Shown: positions 1-9,689, numbered from the stretch's first letter. The stretch: DNA of 64,000 bases from Afipia sp. (GCA_024707075.1 JANQAK010000003.1:1550001-1614000); one strand, 5' to 3'. The notes: generated by a model not told the origin, from the letters alone. Numbers and translations are program-made.

Positions 1-1264
1 AGTCCAGCGATAAAAAATCCGGCCATGCCGGGCGGAGCCATCCGAGGTTCAACTCGCCGACATTGCGAAACAGCACATGCAGCGCGAACCACACCGCGAG
101 ATTGAGGATGACGCCGACCACCGCCGCCGTGATCGCGGCGAGCGCGCCTGACAGCGCACGGTTGCTGCGCAGCCGCTCGACATAGGGCGCGCCCAGCAGC
201 ACCCACAGAAAGCACGGCACGAACGTCACCCATGTGGTCAGGCTCGCGCCGATCAGACCACCCGCGAGCGGCGGGATGCCGCCGGGATCGCGAAAGCCCG
301 CGAGAAAACCGACGAAGGTCAGCACCAGGATCAGCGGCCCGGGCGTCGTCTCCGCAAGCGCAAGGCCGTCGAGCATCTCGCCGGGGTTGAGCCAGTGCAG
401 ATCGTTGACCGCCGCCTGCGCCACATAGGCCAGCACCGCATAGGCGCCGCCGAACGTGACCACCGCCATCTCCGAGAAGAAGGCTGCGAGTGTTGGATAG
501 ACACTGCCCCGTCCGAACAGCAGCACCAGCAGGATCACCGGCGCGACCCACAGCGCTCCGCAGACCGCGACGATCTGCAATCCGCGCTTCAACGTCGGCG
601 CATCCCGGGACGCAGCGGCGACGTCGGCGGCGCGGTCCGACTGCTCGGCGGATGTCGGCAGTCTGCCGATCCAGTCGGGCGCAATCTTCGCCGCGAACAA
701 GCCGAACACGCCGGCTGCAACGATGATGATCGGGAACGGGACATGACATGCGAAGATCGCGACAAAAGCCACGGCGGCGAGACCGTAGAGCGCCGTGGTT
801 TTCAGCGCGCGCCGGGCGATGCGAAACAAGGCCTCGATCACGATGGCCAGGACGGCGGCCTTCAGCCCGAAGAACAATCCGGAGACCACGTCGAGCGCGC
901 CATACAGCGCATAGATGATGCTCAACGTCACGATGACGACAAAGCCCGGCAACACGAACAGCGTCCCGGCGACAACGCCGCCGCGCACGCCATGCAGCAG
1001 CCAGCCGATATAGGTGGCGAGTTGCTGGGCCTCGGGACCGGGCAGCAGCATGCAGAAATTCAGCGCATGGATAAATCGCGCGTCCGAAATCCACTTGCGC
1101 TCGTCGACCAGTTCGCGATGCATCAGCGCGATCTGGCCGGCGGGACCGCCGAACGACAGCAGCGCGATCCGAAGCCAGACGAAGAAGGCGTCCCGCATCG
1201 AGATACTGGAAGAAGCAGACGGCTCGGCGCTCTGCTCAAGGAGTGACGGATTGGTCGAGGGCAT
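1..1264 (-). CDS. chrA: Chromate transporter, long form, 3' end cut by window edge
   Basis: Reads from an ATG at 1264 to the window edge, about 421 codons with no stop. Two homologous CHR halves are visible: the N-half has LLSFGGPAGQIALMH followed by the LLPGPEAQQLATYIG signature, and the C-half has VVTFGGAYAVLAYVAQ followed by ETTPGPLILVLTFVG. Each half carries several hydrophobic helices. This is the bidomain ChrA of the CHR superfamily, an inner-membrane protein known for chromate efflux. Few residues should be missing, since long ChrA proteins are about 400-450 residues. The upstream DNA has a short direct repeat (ATACTTGG at about 1291 and 1311). No chrB regulator is visible. Confidence 0.9.
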   Translation of the reverse strand, partial: MPSTNPSLLEQSAEPSASSSISMRDAFFVWLRIALLSFGGPAGQIALMHRELVDERKWISDARFIHALNFCMLLPGPEAQQLATYIGWLLHGVRGGVVAGTLFVLPGFVVIVTLSIIYALYGALDVVSGLFFGLKAAVLAIVIEALFRIARRALKTTALYGLAAVAFVAIFACHVPFPIIIVAAGVFGLFAAKIAPDWIGRLPTSAEQSDRAADVAAASRDAPTLKRGLQIVAVCGALWVAPVILLVLLFGRGSVYPTLAAFFSEMAVVTFGGAYAVLAYVAQAAVNDLHWLNPGEMLDGLALAETTPGPLILVLTFVGFLAGFRDPGGIPPLAGGLIGASLTTWVTFVPCFLWVLLGAPYVERLRSNRALSGALAAITAAVVGVILNLAVWFALHVLFRNVGELNLGWLRPAWPDFLSLD

Positions 1265-1751
1265 GGCACGTTCTTGCACGGGTGCGGACGCGATACTTGG
1301 ACTGGACTGGATACTTGGGCATGCCGCCTATGGGAAGATCGCCTATCTCAGCGGTGTAGCAGTTCGTTGCTGTAGGCGCTGCAAAATAAAACAGCCGCCA
1401 GATTCAGGACACCAGCATTTTGGGGCGTGAACTCTTAAATCGAACTCGATTGGTGCGCGCTTGGCCGATGTCGGCTGTGCCCAGCGACCAAACTTCGTAT
1501 CGCAGCGAAATGACGCGATGCGTCGGAACCGAACATTACTCAATCGACCCAACACCCGACCTTGTATCGACCTTGAGAACTTCCGCCGCAAGACGTTCAT
1601 CCCAACACTACCTTTCGACGACGACATCGCGTAGAAATCGCCTCAAAGGCCGGCTTTTGAGAAAAGATTGTTTCAGGGGAAAGTGGGGAGCGATTATCTA
1701 AGAGGACTGTCGATCATCTATGATGATCTCGGAATCACTGAGGATCTTGTG
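1265..1751. other. Non-coding stretch between chrA and the nuclease gene
   Basis: About 490 bases with no convincing gene. It lies between the divergent starts of chrA and the nuclease gene, so it should hold both promoters. Open frames here lack ribosome sites and family resemblance. Part of it (about 1462-1521) resembles another intergenic segment at 55252-55318, listed as repeats. Confidence 0.5.
1462..1521. repeat. Dispersed intergenic repeat, copy 1
   Basis: Shares GTCGGCTGTGC and, about 30 bases later, GCGAAATGACGCGATG with 55252-55318, with a diverged middle. This looks like one of the dispersed non-coding repeats of Bradyrhizobium-type genomes that produce spurious short proteins in annotations. 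By-eye match only. Confidence 0.5.
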
Positions 1752-2648
1752 ATGGCACCTCTTTCAACCGTCGATATGAAACTGATCGACAGCCTGTTTG
1801 GTATGTACGGCGGATACGTGCTCAACTTCAGCAACGCGACGTTTTCCTCGTTCTTCTCTCGGGACGTTGGCGTCGATATTTACGATGACGTCTACGCTAT
1901 CCACGGTAATTCGAAGGGCAAGCGCTTATGGAGTTTTTTGGAAGTGGGGCAGACCAATGCCGTGATAAAGGCGCTGCGTGCGCTGTGGGATATACGCGAG
2001 GCCGAGCGCATGGAGCGCGGCGAAGAGGACAAGGTACCCCAAGCCCGCGCCCGCCTCAGTGCGCTAATCGTGAAACTGGGCGGCGGACCGCTTACTGCGG
2101 ACCCGTCAACCGAACCACCGCCGACATGGGCGCCCACGAAGCCCAGTGGGCCGAGCATGAGCGTGCTGGCCGCGCTAGAAGCAGAATTCATGGCACTAGT
2201 TCAGATGGAAGAAACGCCGCAGCAACGCGGTTACGCATTCGAGCGCTTCCTCAAGCGGTGGTTCGATATCTGGGGTCTTGACGCCCACGCATCCTTCCGG
2301 ACGACCGGCGAACAGATTGATGGCTCATTCCAACACGACGGTGCGACATATCTTGTCGAAGCCAAGTGGCATAACAAACCGGTTGACGCGAACATGCTTC
2401 ACAGCTTCCAAGGTAAGCTGCTCGAGCGCCCGGATTGGACGCGCGGGCTGTATGTCAGCTACGGCGGCTTTTCGGGAGAAAGTTTCGGCGCTTTCACGGC
2501 GCGACGCCTGATCATGATGGATGGGACCGACATCTACTTCGTCCTCAATCGCCAACTCGATCTGGGTCGTGTGATCGGCGCAAAGGCGCGACATCACAGC
2601 GAGAAACGGCAGCCGTTCGCTAGGGTGACAGACATATTCCCACGCTAG
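1752..2648 (+). CDS. Putative defence nuclease: AbiJ-N-like domain plus PD-(D/E)XK restriction-endonuclease-like domain
   Basis: 298 residues from the ATG at 1752, which has GAGG eight bases upstream. An in-frame TTG at 1668 would add 28 residues but has no good ribosome site. The N-terminal ~90 residues (LIDSLFGMYGGYVLNFSN, DVGVDIYDDVYA, SKGKRLWSFL) resemble the small N-terminal domain of AbiJ-like abortive-infection proteins. A variable proline-rich linker follows. The C-terminal part has GYAFERFLKRWF, QIDGSF and YLVEAKWHNKPV, giving the E...D...ExK pattern of PD-(D/E)XK (Mrr-like) nucleases. No partner methylase or second subunit adjoins it, so a single-gene phage-defence role is inferred from architecture alone. 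Confidence 0.7.
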   Translation: MAPLSTVDMKLIDSLFGMYGGYVLNFSNATFSSFFSRDVGVDIYDDVYAIHGNSKGKRLWSFLEVGQTNAVIKALRALWDIREAERMERGEEDKVPQARARLSALIVKLGGGPLTADPSTEPPPTWAPTKPSGPSMSVLAALEAEFMALVQMEETPQQRGYAFERFLKRWFDIWGLDAHASFRTTGEQIDGSFQHDGATYLVEAKWHNKPVDANMLHSFQGKLLERPDWTRGLYVSYGGFSGESFGAFTARRLIMMDGTDIYFVLNRQLDLGRVIGAKARHHSEKRQPFARVTDIFPR

Positions 2649-2844
2649 ATTGCTTCCTTCTCAATCGGCCACGGACCGACCGACCGGACGTGATCTGTGC
2701 TAGATTCTAAGGCAGCTTTTGGGTCAAAAGCATCGCTCTGAGCGTTGGCCTATTACTTCCGGTCTTCTCCGATAAGCAGGCGTTGTTTGGTTCAACCGGA
2801 ATGTTTCACCGGCGCGTAACTACGGGGTAACGCCTAGTCGAATT

Positions 2845-3708
2845 TCAGTTTCGCACCAGAGCCTTCGCCTGTCCGAGCGCCGGCGCCAGCGGCGGCGAGG
2901 AACGCACGGGGTTCGGCATGTAGACGCCGCGCAGGTCCGGCGCGGCCCGGAACGCGTCGGTCAGTCCGATGACCGTCTCGGCCGCTCCGAGGAAAAGATA
3001 GCCATCCGGCTCGGTCACCCGCTGCAAGCGATTGAACACATCGACCTTGGTGGCCTGATCGAAATAGATCAGCACGTTGCGGCAGAAGATGATGTCGAAA
3101 ACCCCGAAGTGGGAGAAATCCTGCAACAGGTTGGTCTGCTGATAGCGAACCATCGCGCGAATATCCGGATTGAGCTGCCAGACATCGCCGACCTGCTTGA
3201 AGTGCTTCACCAGCATCTGAATCGGCAGCCCGCGCTGGACCTCGAACTGGCTGTACATTCCCGACTTGGCTTTTTCGAGCACTTCCAGCGACAGATCGGT
3301 CGCGACGATCTCGGCGCGCCAGCCGGGCGGCAGCGCCTCCTTCAGGATCATGGCGAGCGAATAAGGCTCCTGGCCCGTGGACGCCGCGGCACACCAGATG
3401 CGGATGCTGCGGCGGTTGGCGCGCGCCTTCAGCAACTGGGGAAGCACGATGTCGCGGACATTCTCGAACGGGATCTTGTCGCGAAAGAAAAACGTCTCGT
3501 TGGTGGTCATCGCTTCGACCACATCGACGGTCAGCGCTTCGGAGCCGCTTTTGATCTTCTGCACCAGCTCACCGATGCTCGAGAGCCCGGCCTTGCGGGC
3601 GAGCGGAAGCAGCCGGCTTTCGATCAGATACTGCTTGTCGGATGACAACAGAAGTCCGGATCGATCCTTGAGGAGCTTTTGCAGGTACTCGTAATCGAGA
3701 GGTGTCAC
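2845..3708 (-). CDS. cheR: Chemotaxis protein methyltransferase CheR
   Basis: 287 residues. S-adenosylmethionine-dependent methylation of receptor glutamates is the known role of the family. The CheR N-terminal helical domain (about 1-60) is followed by [10 protein letters not shown] (68-77), the SAM motif [14 protein letters not shown] (about 105-118) and [14 protein letters not shown], all typical of the methyltransferase domain. It starts with GTG and overlaps the end of cheB by a GTGA, so the two are translationally coupled. It is the last gene of the minus-strand che operon. No tetratricopeptide extension is present, matching the short CheR type. Confidence 0.95.
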   Translation of the reverse strand: MTPLDYEYLQKLLKDRSGLLLSSDKQYLIESRLLPLARKAGLSSIGELVQKIKSGSEALTVDVVEAMTTNETFFFRDKIPFENVRDIVLPQLLKARANRRSIRIWCAAASTGQEPYSLAMILKEALPPGWRAEIVATDLSLEVLEKAKSGMYSQFEVQRGLPIQMLVKHFKQVGDVWQLNPDIRAMVRYQQTNLLQDFSHFGVFDIIFCRNVLIYFDQATKVDVFNRLQRVTEPDGYLFLGAAETVIGLTDAFRAAPDLRGVYMPNPVRSSPPLAPALGQAKALVRN

Positions 3709-4884
3709 CCGCGCACTCCTGCAAAAATCCGAACAATCTTGGGCGCGATCTGGTCCAGCGGCAGAACCGCCGCGCAGACCCCGGCGTGGGCGACAGCCCC
3801 CGGCATGCCCCAGACAACGCTGGTGGCTTCGTCCTGCGCGATGACGTTGCCGCCGGCGGTGGCGACGATCTTGCCGCCTTGCGCGCCGTCCGATCCCATG
3901 CCGGTCAGCACCACCGCGAGGATGGCGCCCTGCCAGACCTCGACGGCCGACGCGAACAGCGGATCGACGGCCGGCTTGCAGAAATTGATCTGCGGGCCGT
4001 CATCGAGGGCGATGACCGGATTCCCCGCCCGAGCGCGCCACGCGCATATGGCGGCCGCCCGGCGCAAGATAGATGTGTCCGGGCCGGATCGCTTCGCCGT
4101 CGACACCCTCATGGGCAGGACGCCCGCTGGTCCGCGCAAGATGCTCGGCCAGAATGGTCGTGAACGTCGGCGGCATATGCTGCGTAATGAGGACCGGATA
4201 CTGGTCGATCACGGGGCCGATGCCGGCCACCAGAGTCATCAGCGCCTGCGGACCGCCGGTCGATGAGCCGATCACCAGGACGCGAGGCTGCGTGGCGCTG
4301 AACGGCCGCAGCGTCACCTTCTGCTGGGCGACCGCCGGCATTGCGGCGATGGCGGATGTCCGCGGCAAAGGCGCGCGCACCGGCTGCGCCGCCGGCGAAA
4401 GCGACGGGCTGGCAACGACGGCCGGACGCCGCAGCCGCGCGCCGAGATGGCGGATTTTTTCGATCAGATCCCGCTTGAAGACGTCGGCGGCGGACATCTC
4501 GCGGGTGCTTTCGGGCTTCGGGATATAATCGGACGCGCCGAGCGACAGCGCCTTGAAGCTGATCTCCGCGTTGCGGCGGGTCAGCGTCGACGCCATGATG
4601 ATGATGAGGTTGGGCTTCTTCGCGAGCAGCAGCGGCAGCGCCGAAATGCCGTCCATATCCGGCATTTCGATATCGAGCACGACCACATCGGGATTGACGC
4701 GCGTGACCTGATTGACCGCGTCGAGCCCGGTCCGGATCGAGGCTGCGACCGTCAAATCCGGCTCCGCCTCGATCCAGCGGGAAATCAGCCCGCGAATGAC
4801 CGCGGAGTCGTCGACCACCATCACGCGCAGCGGCTCGTGCCGTTGGACGGCCGCGCCCGGGGGAGTCAAGACTGCAACGCTCAT
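3705..4884 (-). pseudogene. cheB: Chemotaxis response regulator methylesterase CheB, frameshifted
   Basis: Two overlapping frames together make a full CheB. The first (from ATG 4884) holds the receiver domain ([33 protein letters not shown]) and the start of the esterase domain with the catalytic-serine motif [12 protein letters not shown] and QHMPPTF. The second (to 3705) holds the rest, including [11 protein letters not shown] and the catalytic-aspartate motif [13 protein letters not shown]. The join lies at the C run 4023-4026 (a G run on the coding strand); removing one base restores [18 protein letters not shown] without a gap. Function would be demethylation or deamidation of receptors after CheA phosphorylation. 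Either a sequencing indel or a real loss of function. Confidence 0.9.
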
Positions 4885-4980
4885 AAGATAACCAACTCTA
4901 CGCAACCGAACGGCAACAACATCACGCGACTTGAACAGACGCTCCGGACGCGGCTACAGGCCGCCGTTCCAGCGCAGAGC

Positions 4981-5346
4981 TTAAATCAGACCGACTTCAT
5001 GAAACTTCGCCGTCACGATTTCCTTGTCGAACGGCTTCATGATGTACTCATTGGCGCCGGCGTGAAGCGCGCGCGCGATATGCGCGACGTCGTTCTCGGT
5101 GGTGCAGAACACCACCTTCGGCTTGTCGCCGCCGGGCATCAGGCGCAGGTTGCGAAGGAACTCGTAGCCGTCCATCACGGGCATGTTCCAGTCGAGCAGG
5201 ATCGCGTCCGGCATTCCGCGCTTGCAGACTTCCATGGCCTTCTCGCCATCCTCAGCCTCGACGATCTGAAAATCCAGCCCTTCCAGGATGCGCCGCGCGA
5301 CTTTCCGGATGACGCTCGAATCGTCAACGATCAAACATGATTTCAT
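4981..5346 (-). CDS. cheY: Single-domain response regulator CheY
   Basis: 121 residues, the full length of a stand-alone receiver domain. The acidic pair D8-D9, phospho-acceptor D52 in ILLDWNMPVMDG, a threonine near 82 and K104 in YIMKPF are all present. It lies between cheW and cheB in the minus-strand che operon. In alphaproteobacteria such CheY proteins either bind the flagellar switch or act as phosphate sinks; sequence alone does not say which this is. The hybrid CheA of the same operon carries its own receiver, so more than one acceptor competes for phosphate. Confidence 0.93.
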   Translation of the reverse strand: MKSCLIVDDSSVIRKVARRILEGLDFQIVEAEDGEKAMEVCKRGMPDAILLDWNMPVMDGYEFLRNLRLMPGGDKPKVVFCTTENDVAHIARALHAGANEYIMKPFDKEIVTAKFHEVGLI

Positions 5347-5451
5347 TTTAGCCTCTCGTTTCTGCCGTTCCCGTCCAGGCCGCCGTTACGGGACTTCTGA
5401 GCGTCACTTCCCAATATCTTGGCTTCCGGGTTTCTTCGTGTCCGGATCTGC

Positions 5452-5928
5452 TTACGCTGCCAGCATGTCCGGAGCGATCTCCAGCACGCGATCGACGTCG
5501 AGGACCACCATCAGTTGTCCGTCGAGCCGGTGGACGCCACCCGCCATTTTCGCCATGCGCGGGTCGAGATTGACCGGGTTCACTTCGCGGCCGTCATCCG
5601 CGAGCTTGAGAACCTCGCCGATGCTGTCGATCAGCAGGCCGTAGGATTCGCCGCGCAGATCGACGCCCACCGCCATCGGCGGCTTGCCGTCGTCGTTCTT
5701 CGGCAGGCCGAGGCGCGCGCGCATGTCGATCGCGGTCACGATCCGGCCGCGCAGGTTGAGCACACCGGCAACGTCGCGGGACGCCAGCGGCACGCGCGTC
5801 AGCCGCTCCGGCATGAACACGTCCTGAACCCGCGAAATCGGCAGCCCGAACAACTGGCCGCCGATCATCGCAGTCACGTACTCGGTGATTCCGCGGTCGG
5901 CTCCGTCGATATTTGCATCCATTGTCAT
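5452..5928 (-). CDS. cheW: Chemotaxis coupling protein CheW
   Basis: 158 residues making one CheW (SH3-like) domain that links receptors to CheA. Typical segments are YVTAMIGGQLFGLPISRVQDV near the start (quoted in part), VAGVLNLRGRIVTAIDMRARLGL in the middle and LLIDSIGEVLKL further on. The start lies only five bases beyond the end of cheA, so the two are one transcription unit. The N-terminus carries about 15 extra residues before the domain, with no signal peptide. Confidence 0.93.
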   Translation of the reverse strand: MTMDANIDGADRGITEYVTAMIGGQLFGLPISRVQDVFMPERLTRVPLASRDVAGVLNLRGRIVTAIDMRARLGLPKNDDGKPPMAVGVDLRGESYGLLIDSIGEVLKLADDGREVNPVNLDPRMAKMAGGVHRLDGQLMVVLDVDRVLEIAPDMLAA

Positions 5929-5933
5929 GTTCC

Positions 5934-8669
5934 TTATGCCGCCTGGCTTATTTCAGCGGTCTGTTCCTTCAACGCAGCGATCAATCCGGGGCGGTCGAAC
6001 TTCGCGACATAGTCGTGGAAGCCGGCCAGCCGGCCGCGCTCGATCGCCGCCGGCGAGACAAGCGACGACAGCGCGATGATCGGCGTCGTGTCCATGCGCC
6101 GGTCGGAGCGGATCGCTTCGGCGAATTCGAAGCCGTTCATCTCCGGCATCTCGATGTCGGTCAGGATCACGTCGAACTGGTTGCCCGAGCGCAGCACGCC
6201 AAGACCTTCGACGCCGCTTTGCGCGACGGTCACGCGGTAACCGGCGGCTTTCAGCACCGGCGCCAGCATGTTGCGGAAGAAGGCCGAGTCATCGACCAGC
6301 AGCACGCTCTGCGCGGTCGACGACAGACGCATTTCCTTGCGGCTGAACCAGTCCGCGAAGGCCATCGGCAGGAAATGCCCGACGTCGATCACTTCGGTGG
6401 CCTGGCCCTTCACGACGGCCGAGCCCAGCACGCCGTCGCGCGTGCTTGCGACTTCGATGCTCAGTTGCTCCTCGACGATGTCGATGATCTCGTCGACCAC
6501 GAGGCCCATCGACCGGCCATCGTCGGCGAAGACGAGGATGGGCTGCACGCCGCTTTCGCGAATCGTGACGCCTTCGATCTCCACCAGCGGCATGAGCTGC
6601 TCGCGGTACTGCACCATGTGGCGGCCATTCGAGACTTCGATCTTGGCGACGTCGATCTCTTCCAGTCGCGTCACCAGCGACAGCGGCACCGCCTTCGGCT
6701 GCGACGATCCGGCGCGGAACACCAGCAGCGACGTGAGCTGCGCGTCGGAGTTCATGCGCATCGCGGCGCTCTCGTCCGTGATCTCGCTCTGCGATACGGC
6801 AGCGGTGCCGAGCGCCTGGGCGATCCCGTTCGGATCGATAATCATGATGACCGCACCGTCGCCGAGGATGGTGTTGCCCGAGAACATCCCGATATGGCGG
6901 AGCTTGGTGGACATCGGCTTGACGACGATTTCTTCCGTATGGAAAACGCCATCGACCACGATGCCGAATGTCTGGCTGCCGACCTGGGTCACCACTATGA
7001 AGCCGTTCTCCGGATCGCTCGACTCGCCGTCGTCGATCTTGAGCAGCTTCTTCAGGTGCATCAGCGGCAGCAGCTTGTTGCGCAGCCGCAGCACCGGCGT
7101 GTCCTTGATGCGCTCGATGCGATGCTCCGAATTGGAGCGGGCGCGGACCAGTTCGACCACCGCAAGCTGCGGGATCGCGAAACGGTCGCCCGCCGCTTCG
7201 ACGATCAGGGCGGAGACGATCGCCAGCGTCAGCGGAATCTTGATGGTGAAGCTCGATCCCTCGCCCGGCACCGACTTGACGTCGATGGTGCCGCCGATCT
7301 GATCGATATTGGTGCGCACCACGTCCATGCCGACGCCACGGCCCGACACGCTGGTGATCGCGGCGGCCGTCGAAAAGCCCGGCGCGAAGATGAACTTGTG
7401 GATCTGCGCCTCGGTCATCTTCTCGACGTCGGCCTCGGAGGCGAGGCCGTTGGAGACCGCCTTCGCCTTGATGCGTTCGGTGTTGAGGCCGCGGCCGTTG
7501 TCCGCGATGCAGATGATGATGTGGCCGCCTTCATGATAGGCGGAGACGCGGATGGTGCCCTGCTCCGGCTTGCCGGCGGCGACGCGCTCGGCGGTCGACT
7601 CAAGACCATGGTCGGCCGAGTTGCGGACCATGTGCGTCAGCGGGTCCTTGATGAGATCGAGCACCTGGCGGTCGAGTTCGGTATCGGCACCGTGCATCTC
7701 CAGTTCGATCTGCTTGCCGAGTTCGCTCGACAGATCGCGCACGATGCGCGGCAGCTTCTGCCAGGCGTTGCCGATCGGCTGCATCCGCGTCTTCATGACG
7801 CCTTCCTGCAACTCGGCGGTGACGTTGGAGAGCCGCTGCAACGGCACCTTGAATTCGGAATCCTCGTTGCGGCGGCTGATCTCCAGCAACTGGTTTCGGG
7901 TCAGCACCAGTTCGGACACCATCGTCATCAGGTGTTCGAGGGTATCGACGTTGACGCGGATCGACTGGTTCGCGACCTTGTCGCCTTCCGCGGTCTCGTG
8001 CTCGATCACCGACTTTTTCGGATTCGGCTTCGCGGCCGCAGGCTTTGCAGCTTCCGCCTTCGGAGCCTCGGACTTCGGCGCTTCGGCTTTCGGGGCTTCC
8101 GCTTGAGCGGGAGCGATCGATGGCGAGGAAACTTCCGTTTCGGTTTCGCGGAACGCGCGCTCAAGCTCGTCGAGCGAGACCTCGCCGGGGCGCAATTCGC
8201 GCTCGAGCTTCTGGACGATCAGATCGCCTGCCGCCGGCGCGGGCGTCGCGACTTCTGCGGCGGGAGCGGAAGCCGGAGCGACCATCGCCGCCATGCCCTG
8301 CTCGACCATGTTGTGAAGCGCATCGATCAGATCGGGGTCGCTGCCTTCCGGTTCGGCTTCGGTCGCCTCTAACTGGCCGAGAATGTCCTTGATGCGGTCG
8401 ATCGTGCCGAGGATCAGCGTGACGGCCTCGCCGGTGACCGGCATGCCGTCGCGGAATTTTCCCATCAGCGTTTCGGCTGCGTGAGCGAGCCCTTCCAGGC
8501 GCGGCAATCCGAGAAAACCGCAGGTGCCCTTGATGGTGTGAACCAGCCGGAAGATGTTATCCAGAATCTTCGCGTTGTTCGGATCCTGCTCGAAGCGGAC
8601 AAGCTGATTGTCGACCGTATCGAGGCTTTCATTGGTTTCGGTGAGAAACTCTCGCAATAAATCGTCCAT
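5934..8669 (-). CDS. cheA: Hybrid chemotaxis histidine kinase CheA with C-terminal receiver domain
   Basis: 911 residues. Domain order: Hpt (phospho-histidine H44 in FRLVHTIKGTCGF), an alanine/proline/glutamate-rich linker of roughly residues 125-225 with repeated KAEAPKSEAP-like units, dimerisation helices, an HATPase domain (MVRNSADHGLE, CIADNGRGLN, SGRGVGMDVV), CheW-like regulatory domains, and a C-terminal receiver (VLLVDDSAFFRNML, VILTDIEMPEMNGFEF). A CheA with an attached receiver is common in alphaproteobacteria and is thought to act as a phosphate sink. First gene of the che operon; the ATG at 8669 opens a gap of about 190 bases after chpT. Confidence 0.95.
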   Translation of the reverse strand: MDDLLREFLTETNESLDTVDNQLVRFEQDPNNAKILDNIFRLVHTIKGTCGFLGLPRLEGLAHAAETLMGKFRDGMPVTGEAVTLILGTIDRIKDILGQLEATEAEPEGSDPDLIDALHNMVEQGMAAMVAPASAPAAEVATPAPAAGDLIVQKLERELRPGEVSLDELERAFRETETEVSSPSIAPAQAEAPKAEAPKSEAPKAEAAKPAAAKPNPKKSVIEHETAEGDKVANQSIRVNVDTLEHLMTMVSELVLTRNQLLEISRRNEDSEFKVPLQRLSNVTAELQEGVMKTRMQPIGNAWQKLPRIVRDLSSELGKQIELEMHGADTELDRQVLDLIKDPLTHMVRNSADHGLESTAERVAAGKPEQGTIRVSAYHEGGHIIICIADNGRGLNTERIKAKAVSNGLASEADVEKMTEAQIHKFIFAPGFSTAAAITSVSGRGVGMDVVRTNIDQIGGTIDVKSVPGEGSSFTIKIPLTLAIVSALIVEAAGDRFAIPQLAVVELVRARSNSEHRIERIKDTPVLRLRNKLLPLMHLKKLLKIDDGESSDPENGFIVVTQVGSQTFGIVVDGVFHTEEIVVKPMSTKLRHIGMFSGNTILGDGAVIMIIDPNGIAQALGTAAVSQSEITDESAAMRMNSDAQLTSLLVFRAGSSQPKAVPLSLVTRLEEIDVAKIEVSNGRHMVQYREQLMPLVEIEGVTIRESGVQPILVFADDGRSMGLVVDEIIDIVEEQLSIEVASTRDGVLGSAVVKGQATEVIDVGHFLPMAFADWFSRKEMRLSSTAQSVLLVDDSAFFRNMLAPVLKAAGYRVTVAQSGVEGLGVLRSGNQFDVILTDIEMPEMNGFEFAEAIRSDRRMDTTPIIALSSLVSPAAIERGRLAGFHDYVAKFDRPGLIAALKEQTAEISQAA

Positions 8670-8856
8670 GCACCCGGCCTTCTGGCAAGGGAGGCACGAA
8701 CGTCATGCCTCCTGAATTCCGGCCAGTGTCGGTGCAAAGCGTTTAATATTGGTTGAGTATTCCGAAAAGAACGCGCTGAACAAAGCGCTAATGTCGCATG
8801 CTCCCGGACGAACGCAGTTTCCGCGAACCGATCATTAAGAGTTTATGAAGATGCGA

Positions 8857-9504
8857 TCAGGATGCGGTGACGACCACCGCGTCCGGTTCAGCAGCGAGCG
8901 ACACTTTCAGCCCGCAGGCCTGCGCCAGCAGCGCGGTGTAGTACGGCTGCACCGCATGCGCGGACACCGAGCCTGCGTTATCGAGATTCAATTGCGACGC
9001 GATGTTCTGCGGCTCGCGCGCATTGGTGCCGGCGGCGCGAATGACGAAGCCCATGGTGTCGCCCTCGCCGACCGGATCGACGGTCAACTGGCCGCCGCGC
9101 GGAATCGCCTGCTGCGCGATGACGAACATGTTCAGCAGCAGCTTGACGCGATTCTTCGCCATCAGCACGTGCGGCAGATTCCAGGTGATCTTGGTCTTCT
9201 CATCTTCGAGATGGTTGCGCGTCATCTTCTGCGCCTCGCCGAGATCGATCTGGGAGCCCGCCGATCCGGCGGCGCCGTAGGCGATGCGGCAGAACTGCAA
9301 CCGCGCCGAGGTGGATTTCGCGCTCTTGCGGATCAGGTCGAGCGCGAACTCCTTGTCGTCTTCCTTGTTGCTGCTGTCGAACACCTCAAGGCCGTTGACG
9401 ATCGCGCCCACCGGATTGATGAGATCATGGCAGACCCGCGAGCACATCAGCGCGGCGAGTTCGAGAGCATCAGGGGTCGGGCCGGGGGCTGGCGTGTCAG
9501 ACAT
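8857..9504 (-). CDS. chpT: ChpT-like histidine phosphotransferase
   Basis: 215 residues. H26 lies in VCHDLINPVGAIVNGLE, the phospho-histidine motif of ChpT-type pseudo-kinases. A degenerate ATPase-like C-terminal half follows, with no functional N, G1 or G2 boxes, as expected. In Caulobacter and relatives ChpT relays phosphate from the hybrid kinase CckA to CtrA and CpdR. Here it lies upstream of cheA on the same strand, with about 190 bases between, so co-transcription with the che genes is possible. Its position is notable because a CtrA-type box occurs before the chemoreceptor gene at 46 kb. Confidence 0.88.
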   Translation of the reverse strand: MSDTPAPGPTPDALELAALMCSRVCHDLINPVGAIVNGLEVFDSSNKEDDKEFALDLIRKSAKSTSARLQFCRIAYGAAGSAGSQIDLGEAQKMTRNHLEDEKTKITWNLPHVLMAKNRVKLLLNMFVIAQQAIPRGGQLTVDPVGEGDTMGFVIRAAGTNAREPQNIASQLNLDNAGSVSAHAVQPYYTALLAQACGLKVSLAAEPDAVVVTAS

Positions 9505-9589
9505 GCTTTTTTCCTGAGATTGTCCGGGATTTCTGCACTCACGCGACGCGGGTGAGGGTGTGCGGGGCTGACGCGGCGAATCACGCGTG

Positions 9590-9652
9590 CTTTATGGTTT
9601 GATACACTGCGGCTGCTCCCGCTGCCACCGATGCAGCATCAGAACCATAAAG
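9590..9652. repeat. Long inverted repeat upstream of cysQ
   Basis: CTTTATGGTT (9590-9599) is exactly complementary to AACCATAAAG (9643-9652), and pairing can extend by GAT/ATC with one bulge. The 43-base interior is GC-rich with a smaller GATGCAGCATC dyad. It sits about 40 bases before the cysQ start and has no T tract, so it looks like a leader structure or protein-binding dyad rather than a terminator. Confidence 0.5.
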
Positions 9653-9689
9653 GATCGAAGGCCAATATGCGCGGAATCGAGACCTATCA

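Noticed and set aside
395-1246. Long plus-strand open frame opposite chrA
   Set aside because: Arg/Gln/Asp-rich composition typical of the reverse strand of a GC-rich gene; the minus strand encodes a clear ChrA.
1343-1627. 94-codon minus-strand frame before chrA
   Set aside because: Falls in a dispersed intergenic repeat known to give spurious proteins in such genomes; no ribosome site.
5913-8372. 819-codon plus-strand frame opposite cheA
   Set aside because: Low-complexity His/Arg/Asp-rich antisense of cheA, with no family resemblance.
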